This document shows, piece after piece, positions 20,767 through 32,378 of a stretch of 42,306 nucleotides of DNA. Within the stretch, counting starts at the first letter, position 1. Each line of letters begins with the position of its first letter. The notes beneath the pieces were generated by a model. The model was not told the DNA's origin, did no database searches, and worked only from the letters and a program-made list of their open reading frames with translations. The position numbers were made by a program, and so were the translations under genes. The stretch comes from Perkinsus marinus ATCC 50983. Its lineage: Eukaryota > Perkinsozoa > Perkinsida > Perkinsidae. Where the stretch lies: NCBI RefSeq assembly GCF_000006405.1, contig NW_003206281.1, positions 231,110 through 273,415 on the forward strand, given 5' to 3'.

Positions 20767-23700
20767 CTAGTAAGGAAAATCTGAGCCACCCTCGCTGTCG
20801 CTTTCGCTCGGGTCCGATGTTCCGAGCTGAGCAGTATCATCCTCATCTATGGGGGTGCGTTTGATCGCACTCCATGGTACACTCGCAATCTCCGGCCGTT
20901 CAGCGATGTTTAGGACACGATCAATAACTTGCGAATGACGGAACTTCCGATTCCGGTACATTTGCTTGCCAGCTCTGGTGAAACCTTGGAACGTTTTCGG
21001 CATGCGCAGCAGGGCTCCTTCCAGGAAAGAGTCAAGCTGGTCCATACCGATTTTGTTCCAAGTCAGAAGACTTGTTGCAGCACGCATTTCTACTGAGAGG
21101 TGCCTGCGTGGACTTATACTTCCGAGAACAGAGCACTCTGACTCCACTATACTCTCTGCGCACACCTTCAAGGAAACATGCGAAGCTACATACAGTGCGT
21201 CTTCAACACCTTCGTACAGAGCTGATTCTCGATGCAAGCGCTCCCAGAGACGAGTCATATCTACATCACTCGGGCTCTCGTTCGTGACCAGTGAACGGAA
21301 GGTTTCCTGGAGCTTGAGATACTGGGTCTTGAGCTCTGACTCTGCGAGATTCTCACCAGTGTAGCTGGCGATCCAATGTCCAAGCTGAGAAAACACTTCG
21401 GCTCTATTAGAATCATCGTGGCATTTGAGCCCCCCGTCTGCTTCCTGGATAGGTTGATCGTAGGAGCACCGCACGCAGTCAATCTTAACAGTACCAAGAA
21501 GTGCTTCGGCCCCTAGAGTAGCTTCGGCATTCCGCAGCCAAAAAGGGATATCATGCAAAGCGCGCAGGTTGAGAGCATTCAAGAGAGAGCGGAGCCACGA
21601 ACGAGCTTGGCTCGCAACATACGATAGCCTCTCATCACGGGAATACCTTTCAGACCACCACAGGGCAAGACCTTGCCAGAACCCATTGATGAAGTCTACC
21701 TTGCGCAAACTCGGTAGATAATCGCACTCAAAATCTTGGGGAACTAAGTTACCATCCTTAGCAGATTGTTCGATGATAGCTATTTCTGCTTCACAGAGTA
21801 TGAGCCGATCCCTATAGTCACAGAGTGCCTTCCAGATTTGCCATGGCCTCATGACAACTTTTTGTGAGATCAACGACACCTCAGTCATGTGGCTGAGCGT
21901 ATCAAAGATGACCGTAAAAGTGAAGACCCAGCCGTACTCAAGATATTTGGCTCTCCCATCATCACCATCTGCATGATTAATAGCTAGCAGATTTCTCGAG
22001 AAGTTCAACAGGACGCGTCGTTCGGAAGAACACCACCGGGTCTTACAGTACGATAAAGGGGAATAAAAGCGAATACCGAGGTCATCTGCAGCTTCCCTGA
22101 CCTCCTCAAAACTTTTCCCGATTTTATTCTGAATCTCAGCGTGGAGAAGCCCTCGTAAATCGACAACTTTATGAGCGTCTTGATGGCACAATTCCAAGCG
22201 ATGCGCAACGTCCCACCCGTGGTGGAGCTGTGAAGACCCATCTTCGCAAAACCCAACATCCAGAACCTCGGCGAGTCTGCTCCCGGCACGGAGATTAACG
22301 TATTCTCCATCTGTGGATAAGCTAATGCATTGAGAGCGGAAATGATTCTTCGTGATTCCAGAGGCCTCAACCGTGTCTACGAGTAGGGTAACAAGTCCAA
22401 GGCCACTCTTATCAAGAGCTGGGGGAGCTCCAATAAGATAAGATTGTATCTTACCTGTTCACAGAAGACATTTAGGAACATGTATGGATAAGAGTAGGGA
22501 AATAGCAATGAGTGAATGAGAGACCAAGGCGGAGATATGTGAAATCCGAATGTCCCACTATGATTGAATCGTAATGATTCAGTGTGAATCATTCAGACAA
22601 TACGGTTGGGAAACTGAAGCAGAGTTCAAGATGCAAATAGAACGTTATGATTCAGAGATCACGGTTTCGAAGTTCTAGATGATGTGCCCACACTTGATTT
22701 TCATGTATTTTTACCTGCTACAATCCCACTGATTGAGACTGGCTGCAATGTGCGCCTGGATAATGTCACTTTGTCAGTCGCAACTCCCAGTGGAGTGGGT
22801 CTATCGCCTAAGCATTTCTGGTTGCAGGTCAAGATATATGAGAGGCGAGCTAGCAGTTCTTCCTTCATGGCGTTCGTGAAAACACTCAGGAACTTTCTGG
22901 AATGATTCTGATCGCCAACGGGAGGTCCAGCTAGCGCGAGGCCAGCTAGAGTTCTCTCAAACCTGAGTCATGTAAGATTACGAACAGCGCAAAGTTTTAT
23001 AGATCACCTGACAAAACTATCACCCTCCACGATTGTGCTGTATGCTGCGCGGGATACATTCAATCGAGTCCGCCGAGTGAGGTCGTTCGCTGCACGCTGG
23101 CAGAGCTCGCAGCATCGACGGTGAGTCGCCGTCTTCTCGTGATCCTTCAACGAGTCTATGATGGCTCGTCTGCGAGAAGCCACTGGTATTACACCGCTTG
23201 CCCCGATGTCGAATCGTCCGACGCGGTCTAGTTGGGCTGGTAGCTCGGAAGTGTGAATCTTGTACTTGTTGGACTCGCAGATCGTGCAGATAACTTGGTT
23301 GGAGAGCCAGCAAACACGGAAATTAGTCGACACATTCTTCACCGCCGAGGCAAAGTCACCCTTGGATCGTTTCACCGCTTCACCATCCAAGACCTTATTG
23401 ACAGATTCTTTCAGAGCCACAATCTCGCTCAAGATTTTTTCCTGGTTCCTCAAAGTAGCTCCCTGAGAACTCAGGTTCCAGGCCGGCAATATTGTGGAAC
23501 GCCCGGACGATGATGATGAAGAGGAAGATGACAATGGTGGTGGTGGTGCTGATAATGATGGTGATGATGGTGCTGCTGCTGGCGCCGATGAAGAGGTGCC
23601 AGGCTGGGCATTATCGACACCAACGCCAGGAGAAGCGACGTCATCAACCGTCCCATCAGAACGTGGTCGTTTCGTACCATGAGGTTCGCGATCTGTGGGT

Positions 23701-23864
23701 ACAGGTCTGAATATGCTTGAGATCGGGATGGAGCCTTGTGGGGGGCGGAACTTAAAGGGCTTCCCAGGATGGTCAGTCTGAATGTGTCGACGAAGATTAT
23801 CACCCCGCATCGCCGCTTTGCTCGGAGGGCAATAGGCACATTGCAAGTATTCTTTCGATAGCAT
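20767..23864 (-). CDS. hAT-superfamily transposase, three exons, 896 aa, apparently complete
   Basis: Three exons join in phase: 23864-23008, 22896-22715 and 22418-20767. Together they make 2691 nt, a stop-free frame plus terminator. Residues 1-40 hold a BED-like C2H2 finger (LQCAYC then HIQTDH). A basic KRPRS, a Ser/Pro/Ala tract and a short coiled coil follow. A second C-x2-C/H-x5-H finger (CTICESNK, HEKTATH) comes next. The hAT catalytic core then shows LGVATDKVTL (first Asp), SLSTDGEYVNL and HRLELCHQDAHK. Near the C-terminus AESIVESECSVLG and RRHLSVEMRAATSLL resemble the dimerisation region holding the catalytic Glu. The intact frame with introns of 111 and 296 nt suggests a recent or selected copy. 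No terminal inverted repeats or 8-bp duplication were found around it, so it may be domesticated or its ends may be unrecognised. Confidence 0.8.
22573..22593. repeat. Palindrome in transposase intron, 3-nt spacer
   Basis: AATGATTCA-GTG-TGAATCATT lies in the second transposase intron, with further GATTC/GAATC copies beside it. Confidence 0.7.
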
Positions 23865-24012
23865 TTAACGAGCTGGTTTTTTAAAAGCACTCGAGAACAC
23901 CTAAGACCCAGCGCAATATCCCTGCTCGTAATCCGGTGGACACATCTGGCGTTCCTCGCCACGACGTGGCGGCTTTGTGCCTGCTCGACATCGCATATCA
24001 TGTGTCACACAT

Positions 24013-24057
24013 TCTTCTACAGTGTCACGTAAGCAGCTTACGTGACACTATAGAAGA
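24013..24057. repeat. Near-perfect 45-bp palindrome, 22-nt arms
   Basis: Arms TTCTACAGTGTCACGTAAGC-like pair around one centre base (A at 24035) with a single mismatch in 22 pairs; the inner 14 pairs are perfect. It lies 150 bp upstream of the transposase start. It may be part of the element's end or one more member of the single-base-centre palindrome class. Confidence 0.85.
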
Positions 24058-24703
24058 GCGTGCGTGAAGGTCACATCTTTACTTTAGTCTACACTACCCG
24101 GTCACCAATATCACTTGTATGAGGATATTGGTCATTTTATTCCTATCCCTTTTCGTCGGTTGTCTGCGCCACAGCGCCACTCCATAAGCTATGTCGATGG
24201 CTTCTTGATCCATCGCGGCACGCGCGCACACATGAAATTCCGCGCAAAGCCTCGATCATAGTCTGACCTTCACATCGACCCGAAGCTGTAACCCTACGCG
24301 CAAATTCTCTGCAGGTACTGTTGTGGCCAAAATGGCCAAAATTACAATATCTCGGATCCTTATCCGACAGCGTGTACTAGAGCCATACCTACACTGTCGA
24401 GTACATTTTGATTCCTCACAGTATGGCTTCGTGCGCCCTCCAAATCGACCGACGTTGTCACGACTATACACCAATAAATACAACTGAGTCTCATCCTGAA
24501 TTCTACTTTACAACCTTTGGCATTGTACGACCGAACCTAGGTCATCGCCAGAACTTGTACGACACGTCTGCCTAGTCATGAACAATTTGGGATATGATTA
24601 ATTACAGAATTCGAGCATGAGAGGGGCGCAGACTGCGGTACACCTCCTCATCTTCAGGGAGGTTCCTCACTTGTGAGAGCCTTCCTCAAATTTTGGTGTT
24701 TCC

Positions 24704-24723
24704 TCACCGACATATGTCGGTGA
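24704..24723. repeat. Even perfect palindrome, 20 bp
   Basis: TCACCGACATATGTCGGTGA has no centre base, unlike most palindromes here. Confidence 0.85.
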
Positions 24724-25209
24724 CCACGTGCATAAATTCCAACTCTGATTCACTCTAATGCGTGACCATTGCTTTGTCATCATGAGGCAATCGAGCGCTG
24801 ACATCGAAGAAGGTAACTTTGAATTCACTGCTGGTGAATCACTGCTCTCAACTTCAGCGTGGCACTCCTCTAACATGCCTATGGTGACATTCATTGAACG
24901 GTATGATGAAAAGAGGCGTTGAAGGTGAGGTGCACGAGTGGCAACTTTCAAACGGTTTGTGTCACAAAATTTGTGTGATAATGGACTTGAGAATCCAAAT
25001 GTTAGAAAAATTAAATCGCATCAATGATGTGACAACATCATCATAATCATCATCATCGAAGGTGATTCCTCACATTGAAGAGTTGCGCAATCGAATGAAT
25101 GTAGAGTAATGCATAGATGACCTTGGGCTCAGGTGGTCTAAAGGAGATCTCCTGGCTCTGAACATGTCGTTAATAATTAGTTTTAATGGATCGCAATGTC
25201 CTCATGATC

Positions 25210-25230
25210 AGCGGCTCACAGTGAGCCGCT
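25210..25230. repeat. Single-base-centre palindrome, 10-nt arms
   Basis: AGCGGCTCAC-A-GTGAGCCGCT is perfect, followed at once by a partial third arm (CTCAC). Confidence 0.9.
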
Positions 25231-25266
25231 CACTCATGGTCGTGTCACAGCAATAATTGACTGATG

Positions 25267-25283
25267 AATCAGCAGTGCTGATT
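25267..25283. repeat. Single-base-centre palindrome, 8-nt arms
   Basis: AATCAGCA-G-TGCTGATT is perfect. Confidence 0.8.
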
Positions 25284-25335
25284 GACATGAGTTGGCTCTC
25301 TAGCTCATACTACTGATCGATTCTGAGCCGGCTTG

Positions 25336-25357
25336 CATACTGAGTATGTCATACTCA
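25336..25357. repeat. Chained single-base-centre palindromes
   Basis: CATACT-G-AGTATG overlaps TGAGTATG-T-CATACTCA, so three alternating copies of CATACT are separated by single bases. Confidence 0.8.
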
Positions 25358-25638
25358 TTAGTGGTACATCATCACCGTAGCTAACTCCCCATTTTATTCA
25401 ACTCCCCATTTTATACAACCCAAGGACCCACAGCAGGCGCTGTGCAGCTTCAACTTACAATGAGACCTAAACTTCCACCTCCTGATGGTAAGGAAGAGAA
25501 CGACTATAGAATGTTGCTACGATATGCCGGTAAGGACAAAGGCATAGGACTGATCATAGACATAGACATATTGTATTTAAGAATCATACTTCATCCACCT
25601 CATCATACTCCACAAATGATACGGTAGACCCACCAACT

Positions 25639-25655
25639 AGTGGTCGGCGACCACT
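25639..25655. repeat. Single-base-centre palindrome, 8-nt arms
   Basis: AGTGGTCG-G-CGACCACT is perfect, just beyond the 3' end of the small secreted-protein gene. Confidence 0.8.
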
Positions 25656-25720
25656 GATGGTAGAGAACTGACATATCTTGGATGGGTGATCGATGTCCAT
25701 TCGAAAGGGATCTCGTGCCT

Positions 25721-26146
25721 TCACGCTGGAGATTTCACCAGAGTCACAAATTGGCCCTTCACTTTTGTTTCAACCGTATCCTTTTTACCATGGTAGAAAA
25801 AGCGCATGAGATCTTGCATGGACAGCCTAAAGAATGTGAGCTTACACTTCTGTACTGCTTCTTTTAAAAACCTATAGTGGAGGTTCACATCGGATGAGGA
25901 TATGGTATATACATCGTTACTAGAGTTAAGACGTAGAGGGGATGACTTAACTTCGAGCGGAGCCTCTGCGCATGTGATTTGCAGAGTGACCGTGTATGCC
26001 GAGGACGGAGCATCTCTAAAAGTTGCTGCTACAGTTGCAGACTCAGGCAGTTGCTTGAAGTACCTGCCGTTGGCTGGAGGGTACTTAGCATAAGACTGGG
26101 TACCCAGCAGAGCGAAGATACCAATATTGAGTAGGATCAGGACCAT
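25721..26146 (-). CDS. Small secreted protein, unknown function
   Basis: This 141-residue intronless frame starts at ATG 26146. The first 20 residues (MVLILLNIGIFALLGTQSYA) form a clear signal peptide with an AxA-like cleavage site. The mature part is about 120 residues, has two cysteines and no membrane segment, and starts KYPPANGRYFKQLPESATVA. A pyrimidine-rich CTTTCAG site lies just upstream of the ATG; it could serve as a trans-splice or 5' UTR intron acceptor (inference). I recognise no family. The nearest neighbours are non-coding, palindrome-rich DNA on both sides. Confidence 0.65.
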   Translation of the reverse strand: MVLILLNIGIFALLGTQSYAKYPPANGRYFKQLPESATVAATFRDAPSSAYTVTLQITCAEAPLEVKSSPLRLNSSNDVYTISSSDVNLHYRFLKEAVQKCKLTFFRLSMQDLMRFFYHGKKDTVETKVKGQFVTLVKSPA

Positions 26147-27071
26147 GACGATTTGTTTTACTGAAAGGTTGATGTTAGTCGCTCCACCAACACAAAAAAG
26201 AGGATAAGACTAACAGAAAAAAGTTCCCTCACAAAATTACAAAGTACTCGCTATCCATGAAGTTCGACCGGTCCTTAGTCATGTTTCAGAATTATTTTGA
26301 TCAAGCCAATGGCCATTGGTGAAGAACAGCACTGACATTAGCGCTAGATAATGAGTTAGTCCTCAGAAGATGTTTACAACTCGAAGTCCAATCACATCCT
26401 GATGGAGCCGTAAAGGTCCCAGAAGTCTCCCTCGTGACGGGGTCTCGCTGCTTTACCAACATCGATCAACTCGCGTACTTCACGTGAAACGCTACGAATG
26501 AACAAGATTCCTGTTAGTAGTAACACCCGCACTGGTTGACTCAACAACACTAAGAATAGCCGTAATAGGTAATAAGGCTCCTTATCTTATCCATTTCAGC
26601 CTGAGGGCTGCGAGATGTTTCATCCAACCAGTAATGGGCGAGCTGTTCCCGCTCCCTACGGCGTGACGGCCACTTCGTGACTCACGCGACAGACGCTCCA
26701 CAAATACTCTACGTCACCACGTCACGTGATGGGTGATAGACGTAAGCTCGGTTTTTTTACGAACTACCTTTTTCCAACCAACACAACTCTGCTTGTGTCA
26801 TTCCCGTCAAATCCGACGACGACCACTGTCCAACACAGAACGAGATTCGTGCACACGTACGCGAACAATTCCGCACGAGCTTGTGCGGGCTAGACCTCCC
26901 AAGCGCCGTTCACGAGTAGACCGACTGTAGGGAAAAAGAAGTCAAGACAGAAAGGGTCACCGTTGGAAGCGACTGCTCAGATTGTTGTAGTGGTACCTCT
27001 ATGCGCGACAGTCCCCTCCCCTAGTCGGCGACAACGTCACTGATTGATGTAACGTCGGGTTACGAGAGCCT

Positions 27072-27088
27072 CGCGACTAATAGTCGCG
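27072..27088. repeat. Single-base-centre palindrome, 8-nt arms
   Basis: CGCGACTA-A-TAGTCGCG is perfect. Confidence 0.85.
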
Positions 27089-27396
27089 GTTATATCCTTA
27101 TACAACGTTTCGCTCCTGCTTTGGAAAGGCCTCTGTGCTGAGGCTGTGTGACGAAGTGATTAACTCAACCTTCACCAGTCTCACCAATTGAATACTGAAT
27201 CTGTAACTTTACGCAGTAACCATAATTGTAGTGTGATCAGCTAAGATATCTGTAAGCTCGCACAACGAAAGATACAATTGAACACAATGGGGCAGTACGA
27301 GTGACCTTATACTTCCGTACATGTCCCTGGCACAACAACTTAACTAAGAAGGGCTCGCATCCGCACAGATGCTCTCGCGTGCGTGCGACCTACTTG

Positions 27397-27417
27397 GGTG
27401 ACCTAAGTTAGGTCACC
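27397..27417. repeat. Single-base-centre palindrome, 10-nt arms
   Basis: GGTGACCTAA-G-TTAGGTCACC is perfect. Confidence 0.9.
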
Positions 27418-27652
27418 GCTAGTGCACAATCTATTAGGCTATGTGTTTGCGTGTCCCATTGTTCATTGTTAGTGCTTTGGGAGCATCACGAATTGCCCAT
27501 TATTCTCACCGATCGAGCTTATTGATTATATGACATCGGTATCAGATATGCCACCCTCATTCCTAATGAATGACTCCGACTCTCAAATGATCTGAGTTGT
27601 CACTGAGAAGAACCATACTCGAGCCCTGAGACGCTACAATTCCATAATAACC

Positions 27653-27667
27653 TCGTAGGACCTACGA
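27653..27667. repeat. Single-base-centre palindrome, 7-nt arms
   Basis: TCGTAGG-A-CCTACGA is perfect and is followed by the even palindrome ACGTACGT. Confidence 0.7.
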
Positions 27668-27754
27668 CGTACGTGTAAGCTTCAACGAATCCCTTGATAA
27701 AGGATCTCAGAAGGGCAATGGGATCTCGAGGTGGTGCTCGTGCAGTCTGTGTGA

Positions 27755-27821
27755 TTTAGTGGCGTCGCTACCCTGATTCTGGCTTATGCCGGTGGCCCAC
27801 GAGGGCACGAAAACAGTAGAA
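27755..27821. repeat. Dispersed repeat, copy 1
   Basis: This resembles 34657-34737. Shared blocks are AGTGGCRTCGCTA, CTGATTCTGGC, GGTGGCCCACGAGGGC versus GGCGGCCCACCAGGGC, and CGAAAACAGTAG versus CGAAACAGTAG. Length and dispersal fit a short interspersed element; Pol III boxes are not clear. Confidence 0.6.
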
Positions 27822-27893
27822 ACAATGAATATCACGTGAAATGCTGTGAGTTATTCAAATGATATGGTGTGATTTGTCCGGTGTAAGTGATTC

Positions 27894-27937
27894 CAATTCA
27901 TTTAATATTGCGAATATTCGCAATATTAAATGAATTG
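27894..27937. repeat. Perfect 44-bp palindrome
   Basis: Twenty-two bases read CAATTCATTTAATATTGCGA then AT and are followed directly by their exact reverse complement. There is no spacer and no mismatch. It has no coding context. It could extrude as a cruciform. Confidence 0.95.
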
Positions 27938-28051
27938 AAGAATGCAGAATCGTGCAGAATGATAATCTTCAACGCAGCGTCCAGTTTTAAGAAAGAGAGA
28001 GTTTTCTTGGAAGGTTATAAACTTCTCAAGATCAGATAGATACTTTCGGAG

Positions 28052-28068
28052 CTCCGACACTGTCGGAG
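28052..28068. repeat. Single-base-centre palindrome with flanking even one
   Basis: CTCCGACA-C-TGTCGGAG is perfect and overlaps the even palindrome TCGGAGCTCCGA just before it, making three alternating CGGAG copies. Confidence 0.8.
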
Positions 28069-28568
28069 AGACAGTCATAAGCTGTGTTGGAATATATGTT
28101 CGCTCTCCTCAGCTGAGCTCAAGAGTTACCCGCTTATTATAGAAATTTATATTATATCCGAATTCGAGTTCAAATTGTATACAAACTCGGATAGAAATGT
28201 TCAGCAGCCAACAAGAATTTGCCAAACCTTACTCAGAATTTCCATGTTGTGACTGACACATGTAGTTGACCGTGTGCATATTTCCTCATTATGGTTTTAA
28301 GTTCTCCCTCACCAAACACAACAATGGTGTTTCTATAGTGAAATTCTTGAGTAAGGAGGTGTGAGACTAATCTGTCAAGACTTATTGGGAGAAATGAGAA
28401 GCCGTAATGCTTTTTGAAATGGGGAATCCCTAACATCTGATGTTCCTAGGATTCGTCGTTAGCAGAGAACGGCTAAGGGGAAGAAATTCTTCTCGAATAA
28501 TGAACGCGAGCGATTGGATAGAATAAATGCTCAAGATGGTTTTTCTACGAATCATGATCATGCTATGA

Positions 28569-30191
<1,623 letters not shown>

Positions 30192-30421
30192 TTGAGAAGC
30201 AAAGCCCGCTGATACTGTAGAGGGTGTCGGGGTTGCTACGCTTTCTACGAAGAAGAGCGGTACTGTTACCCGCCAGGGTGGCAGCGATTCTCAACGTGCT
30301 TGCAATTCCCGGGGGGAGGAGAGAATCCCGGGAAATCGGGTGCAGGAACGGTGGTCCTCCTCAGTGGAGAGTCGTAGTAGACTTCGAACTCAAAAAGTGT
30401 CCAAGTGATGAAAGGCTTGAA

Positions 30422-30447
30422 GCTTCACCGTGAAGCCTTCACGTGAA
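30422..30447. repeat. Chained single-base-centre palindromes
   Basis: GCTTCAC-C-GTGAAGC overlaps CGTGAAG-C-CTTCACG, which runs into TTCACGTGAA. CTTCAC and GTGAAG alternate four times. Confidence 0.8.
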
Positions 30448-30570
30448 CACTAAACTACGTTCGCGCGCAAGCTCAATTAGCAGAGCGAAGTGATTCTCTT
30501 TCCATGTAATGGAATATGAACATCCGGACCCCGGATTCCGGGGGCGAGCCATCATCCACGCCAAAATTAA

Positions 30571-30592
30571 CCGTGAGCCTCACGGCGTGAGG
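30571..30592. repeat. Chained single-base-centre palindromes
   Basis: CCGTGAG-C-CTCACGG overlaps CCTCACG-G-CGTGAGG, giving three alternating copies of CGTGAG. Confidence 0.8.
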
Positions 30593-30717
30593 TTGTCTCT
30601 GATATTTAACTAATAATCTAACTAATTCAGAATTGATATATCACTGTGCGTTATTATGCGAATAGAGGAAGTCCCACACCTCAAGTCCTAGCACCTGGTA
30701 ACCAGGCCCAGCGAAGA

Positions 30718-30734
30718 ACAAGAGGCCCTCTTGT
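30718..30734. repeat. Single-base-centre palindrome, 8-nt arms
   Basis: ACAAGAGG-C-CCTCTTGT is perfect. CCTGGT-A-ACCAGG lies just before it (30694-30706). No gene is supported in 30192-31466. Confidence 0.8.
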
Positions 30735-31046
30735 ACCCCTGGGGTGACCTACACGAAGTGTGATGGTTCTATACAGGGGAATCCATGTCAACACTCATGC
30801 CCTTGCACAATGTGACGCGTCTAAACATTTGCGTCAAAATAGCGTTTTGGCTGCACCAGAGAGCCCCCTATAACGTTTATGGGGTCTCAATATATGACAT
30901 ATTGAGTGAATAGATTATATTCACTCAGACAGTGTGGAAATGTCTCATCCCATCTGGGCAAGTACATTCCCACTGTGAATGGTCCCTCGAAACAAGTTTT
31001 CTGGTCCCGAATCGCGCTCACTTCCGACCGGGTTTTCTGTCGATCT

Positions 31047-31122
31047 AGGACCAGTCAAATTTGTTACAGATTATCTCAGACAATCTGTAACAGATTTGAC
31101 TGGTCCTCAGATAATTTATCTG
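31047..31122. repeat. Long hairpin (26-nt arms) plus palindrome
   Basis: 31047-31072 pairs with 31082-31107 over 26 bases with one G-T mismatch, around a 9-nt loop. It is followed directly by CAGATAA-T-TTATCTG (31108-31122). Confidence 0.85.
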
Positions 31123-31238
31123 TTCATATCTATCATTGCCATAACTCTTTCATATTGACAGAGCACAATCATTCTCATAGTTTTAGAGGCCATTTCATAA
31201 CTACTCCCTTCGTCGCCCGATAGGATTTATGATAGACA

Positions 31239-31260
31239 CCCAATCATTGGGTCCCAATGG
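31239..31260. repeat. Chained single-base-centre palindromes
   Basis: ACCCAAT-C-ATTGGGT overlaps CATTGGG-T-CCCAATG, giving three alternating copies of CCCAAT. Confidence 0.8.
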
Positions 31261-31308
31261 CATTGAGCTGCTCATCCAATGGAGAATTAAATACAAGTTG
31301 TATGATTA

Positions 31309-31337
31309 TCAGTTGTATCATACTATGATACAACTGA
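31309..31337. repeat. Single-base-centre palindrome, 14-nt arms
   Basis: TCAGTTGTATCATA and TATGATACAACTGA flank a single C. This is the longest perfect member of its class here; a further partial copy (AGTTGTATGAT) precedes it. Confidence 0.95.
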
Positions 31338-31390
31338 ACACCGTTATCAATGGATCTTCACTCTTACACACCAAGTAAGTGTTACTCACC

Positions 31391-31414
31391 CATGCCAGTG
31401 GCATGATGCCACTG
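31391..31414. repeat. Chained single-base-centre palindromes
   Basis: CATGCCA-G-TGGCATG overlaps CAGTGGCAT-G-ATGCCACTG. ATGCCA, TGGCAT and ATGCCA alternate, each separated by one G. Confidence 0.85.
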
Positions 31415-31447
31415 AACGGGCTAGTGTAACCTCTCTAATGAACTTTT

Positions 31448-31466
31448 GCTACTCACAGTGAGTAGC
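31448..31466. repeat. Single-base-centre palindrome, 9-nt arms
   Basis: GCTACTCAC-A-GTGAGTAGC is perfect. It ends one base before the stop codon of the small secreted-protein gene and could form a hairpin in its transcript 3' end. Confidence 0.85.
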
Positions 31467-31746
31467 TCACTGCTGGACCCCTCGGGCGAAACTCGTACGC
31501 GTTTTCAGGGAGCGCTTGATCTCACAGTTCCTTTGGACCGCAATAGCCACAGCCCCAAAGCAGCTCAATGATTTTCCTCCACGATTGATCATAAATGCTT
31601 GCGGCTTCTGGGTGTGTGAGTAGTCTACTCTGGGCTCAGCGGCTACCTGCCACGTTACTGCTGTATCTTCCCACTTCATTGGATTCTCCCTCCGCGCACT
31701 ATCCATTGCCATTTACTATTGACAAAGCCAACAACGGAAACTTCAT
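31467..31746 (-). CDS. Small secreted protein, two exons, unknown function
   Basis: Exon 1 (31746-31717, ten codons, MKFPLLALSI) and exon 2 (31646-31467) join in phase 0 across a 70-nt intron (GTAAAT...GGCAG). The join gives MKFPLLALSIVAAEPRVDYS, a signal peptide with a likely cleavage near VAA-EP, and a total of 69 residues. The mature peptide is basic near the end (KRSLKTRTSFARG) and has two cysteines. Without splicing, an 82-codon frame from 31712 would lack a signal peptide, so the spliced model is preferred. I recognise no family. Secretion and small size suggest an extracellular peptide (inference). Confidence 0.55.
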
Positions 31747-32378
31747 TGAGACCTGAATGATGCTCAAGCCGTCAATGGCTATCGCTGGTTGATTCGTCGC
31801 TATGAAGTCACTGAGAACAGCTCTAGGAACTGTCACTCTTTTTGCTCAAAATGCGAACATAAACGGGAAATTATGTACAATAGACTAAAATAGGTCATGA
31901 GACCGGAAAAGAAACTATAAACCTCAGAATCTATTGGAATCCATCTTTACTAATCTTCGAGGCTCAATAAGGACAGCTCAGTAGTGTGCTCCCTTTCACA
32001 CACTGTAGCTCATTTGAAAATGTTTGATGGTCTGTGCTACGAGATCAAAAAGGATACTTCGGATAGGATAAGACACTAGGGTCAATAATTGAGCTTGATT
32101 GACGTGAGTGAAAACTGTGCCTTAGTGAGGTAGATCAACGGTACTATTTATATACAATCCCGTGAAAAAATTGTTGAATAACTCCATCGAAAGAGGAACC
32201 ATGATCCTGATAGCACATATAAGACACATGTTCATGGAATGAAAAGGGGCACAATATGGCAAATCTAGCTCCCAGAACTCCATGATCAAGCATTTCGCAA
32301 TATTAGACATCGCCCTTGCGGGAAAACTATTTACAATTGTCTCGATGAGCGAATAGCACTGACCCAGTACCACTACAA
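31747..32378. other. Non-coding, 3' flank of the 552-aa gene
   Basis: A minus frame runs through part of this stretch but only as a shadow of the gene's end and its 3' flank. Nothing else was recognised. Confidence 0.4.

Larger units (their letters stand above)
23865..25720. other. Non-coding stretch, one weak open frame
   Basis: No gene is supported. A minus frame of 94 codons (24951-24667) has moderately protein-like composition but starts at TTG and matches nothing I know. Palindromes are frequent: 24013, an even 20-bp one at 24704-24723 (TCACCGACATATGTCGGTGA), 25210, 25267, 25341 and 25639. Confidence 0.4.
26147..28568. other. Non-coding, palindrome-rich
   Basis: No gene is supported. 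The stretch holds the palindromes at 27072, 27397, 27653, 27894 and 28052, an even one at 26306-26319 (CCAATGGCCATTGG), and the dispersed repeat at 27755. Confidence 0.5.

Noticed and set aside
23471-24001. His-rich minus frame and Asp/Met-rich plus frames over the transposase first exon
   Set aside because: They are shadows of the low-complexity Ser/Pro/Ala coding tract in the real frame.
20200-24200. CAGTGCTGG near 20199 as the end of the autonomous hAT element
   Set aside because: No matching inverted copy or 8-bp duplication was found on the other side of the transposase.
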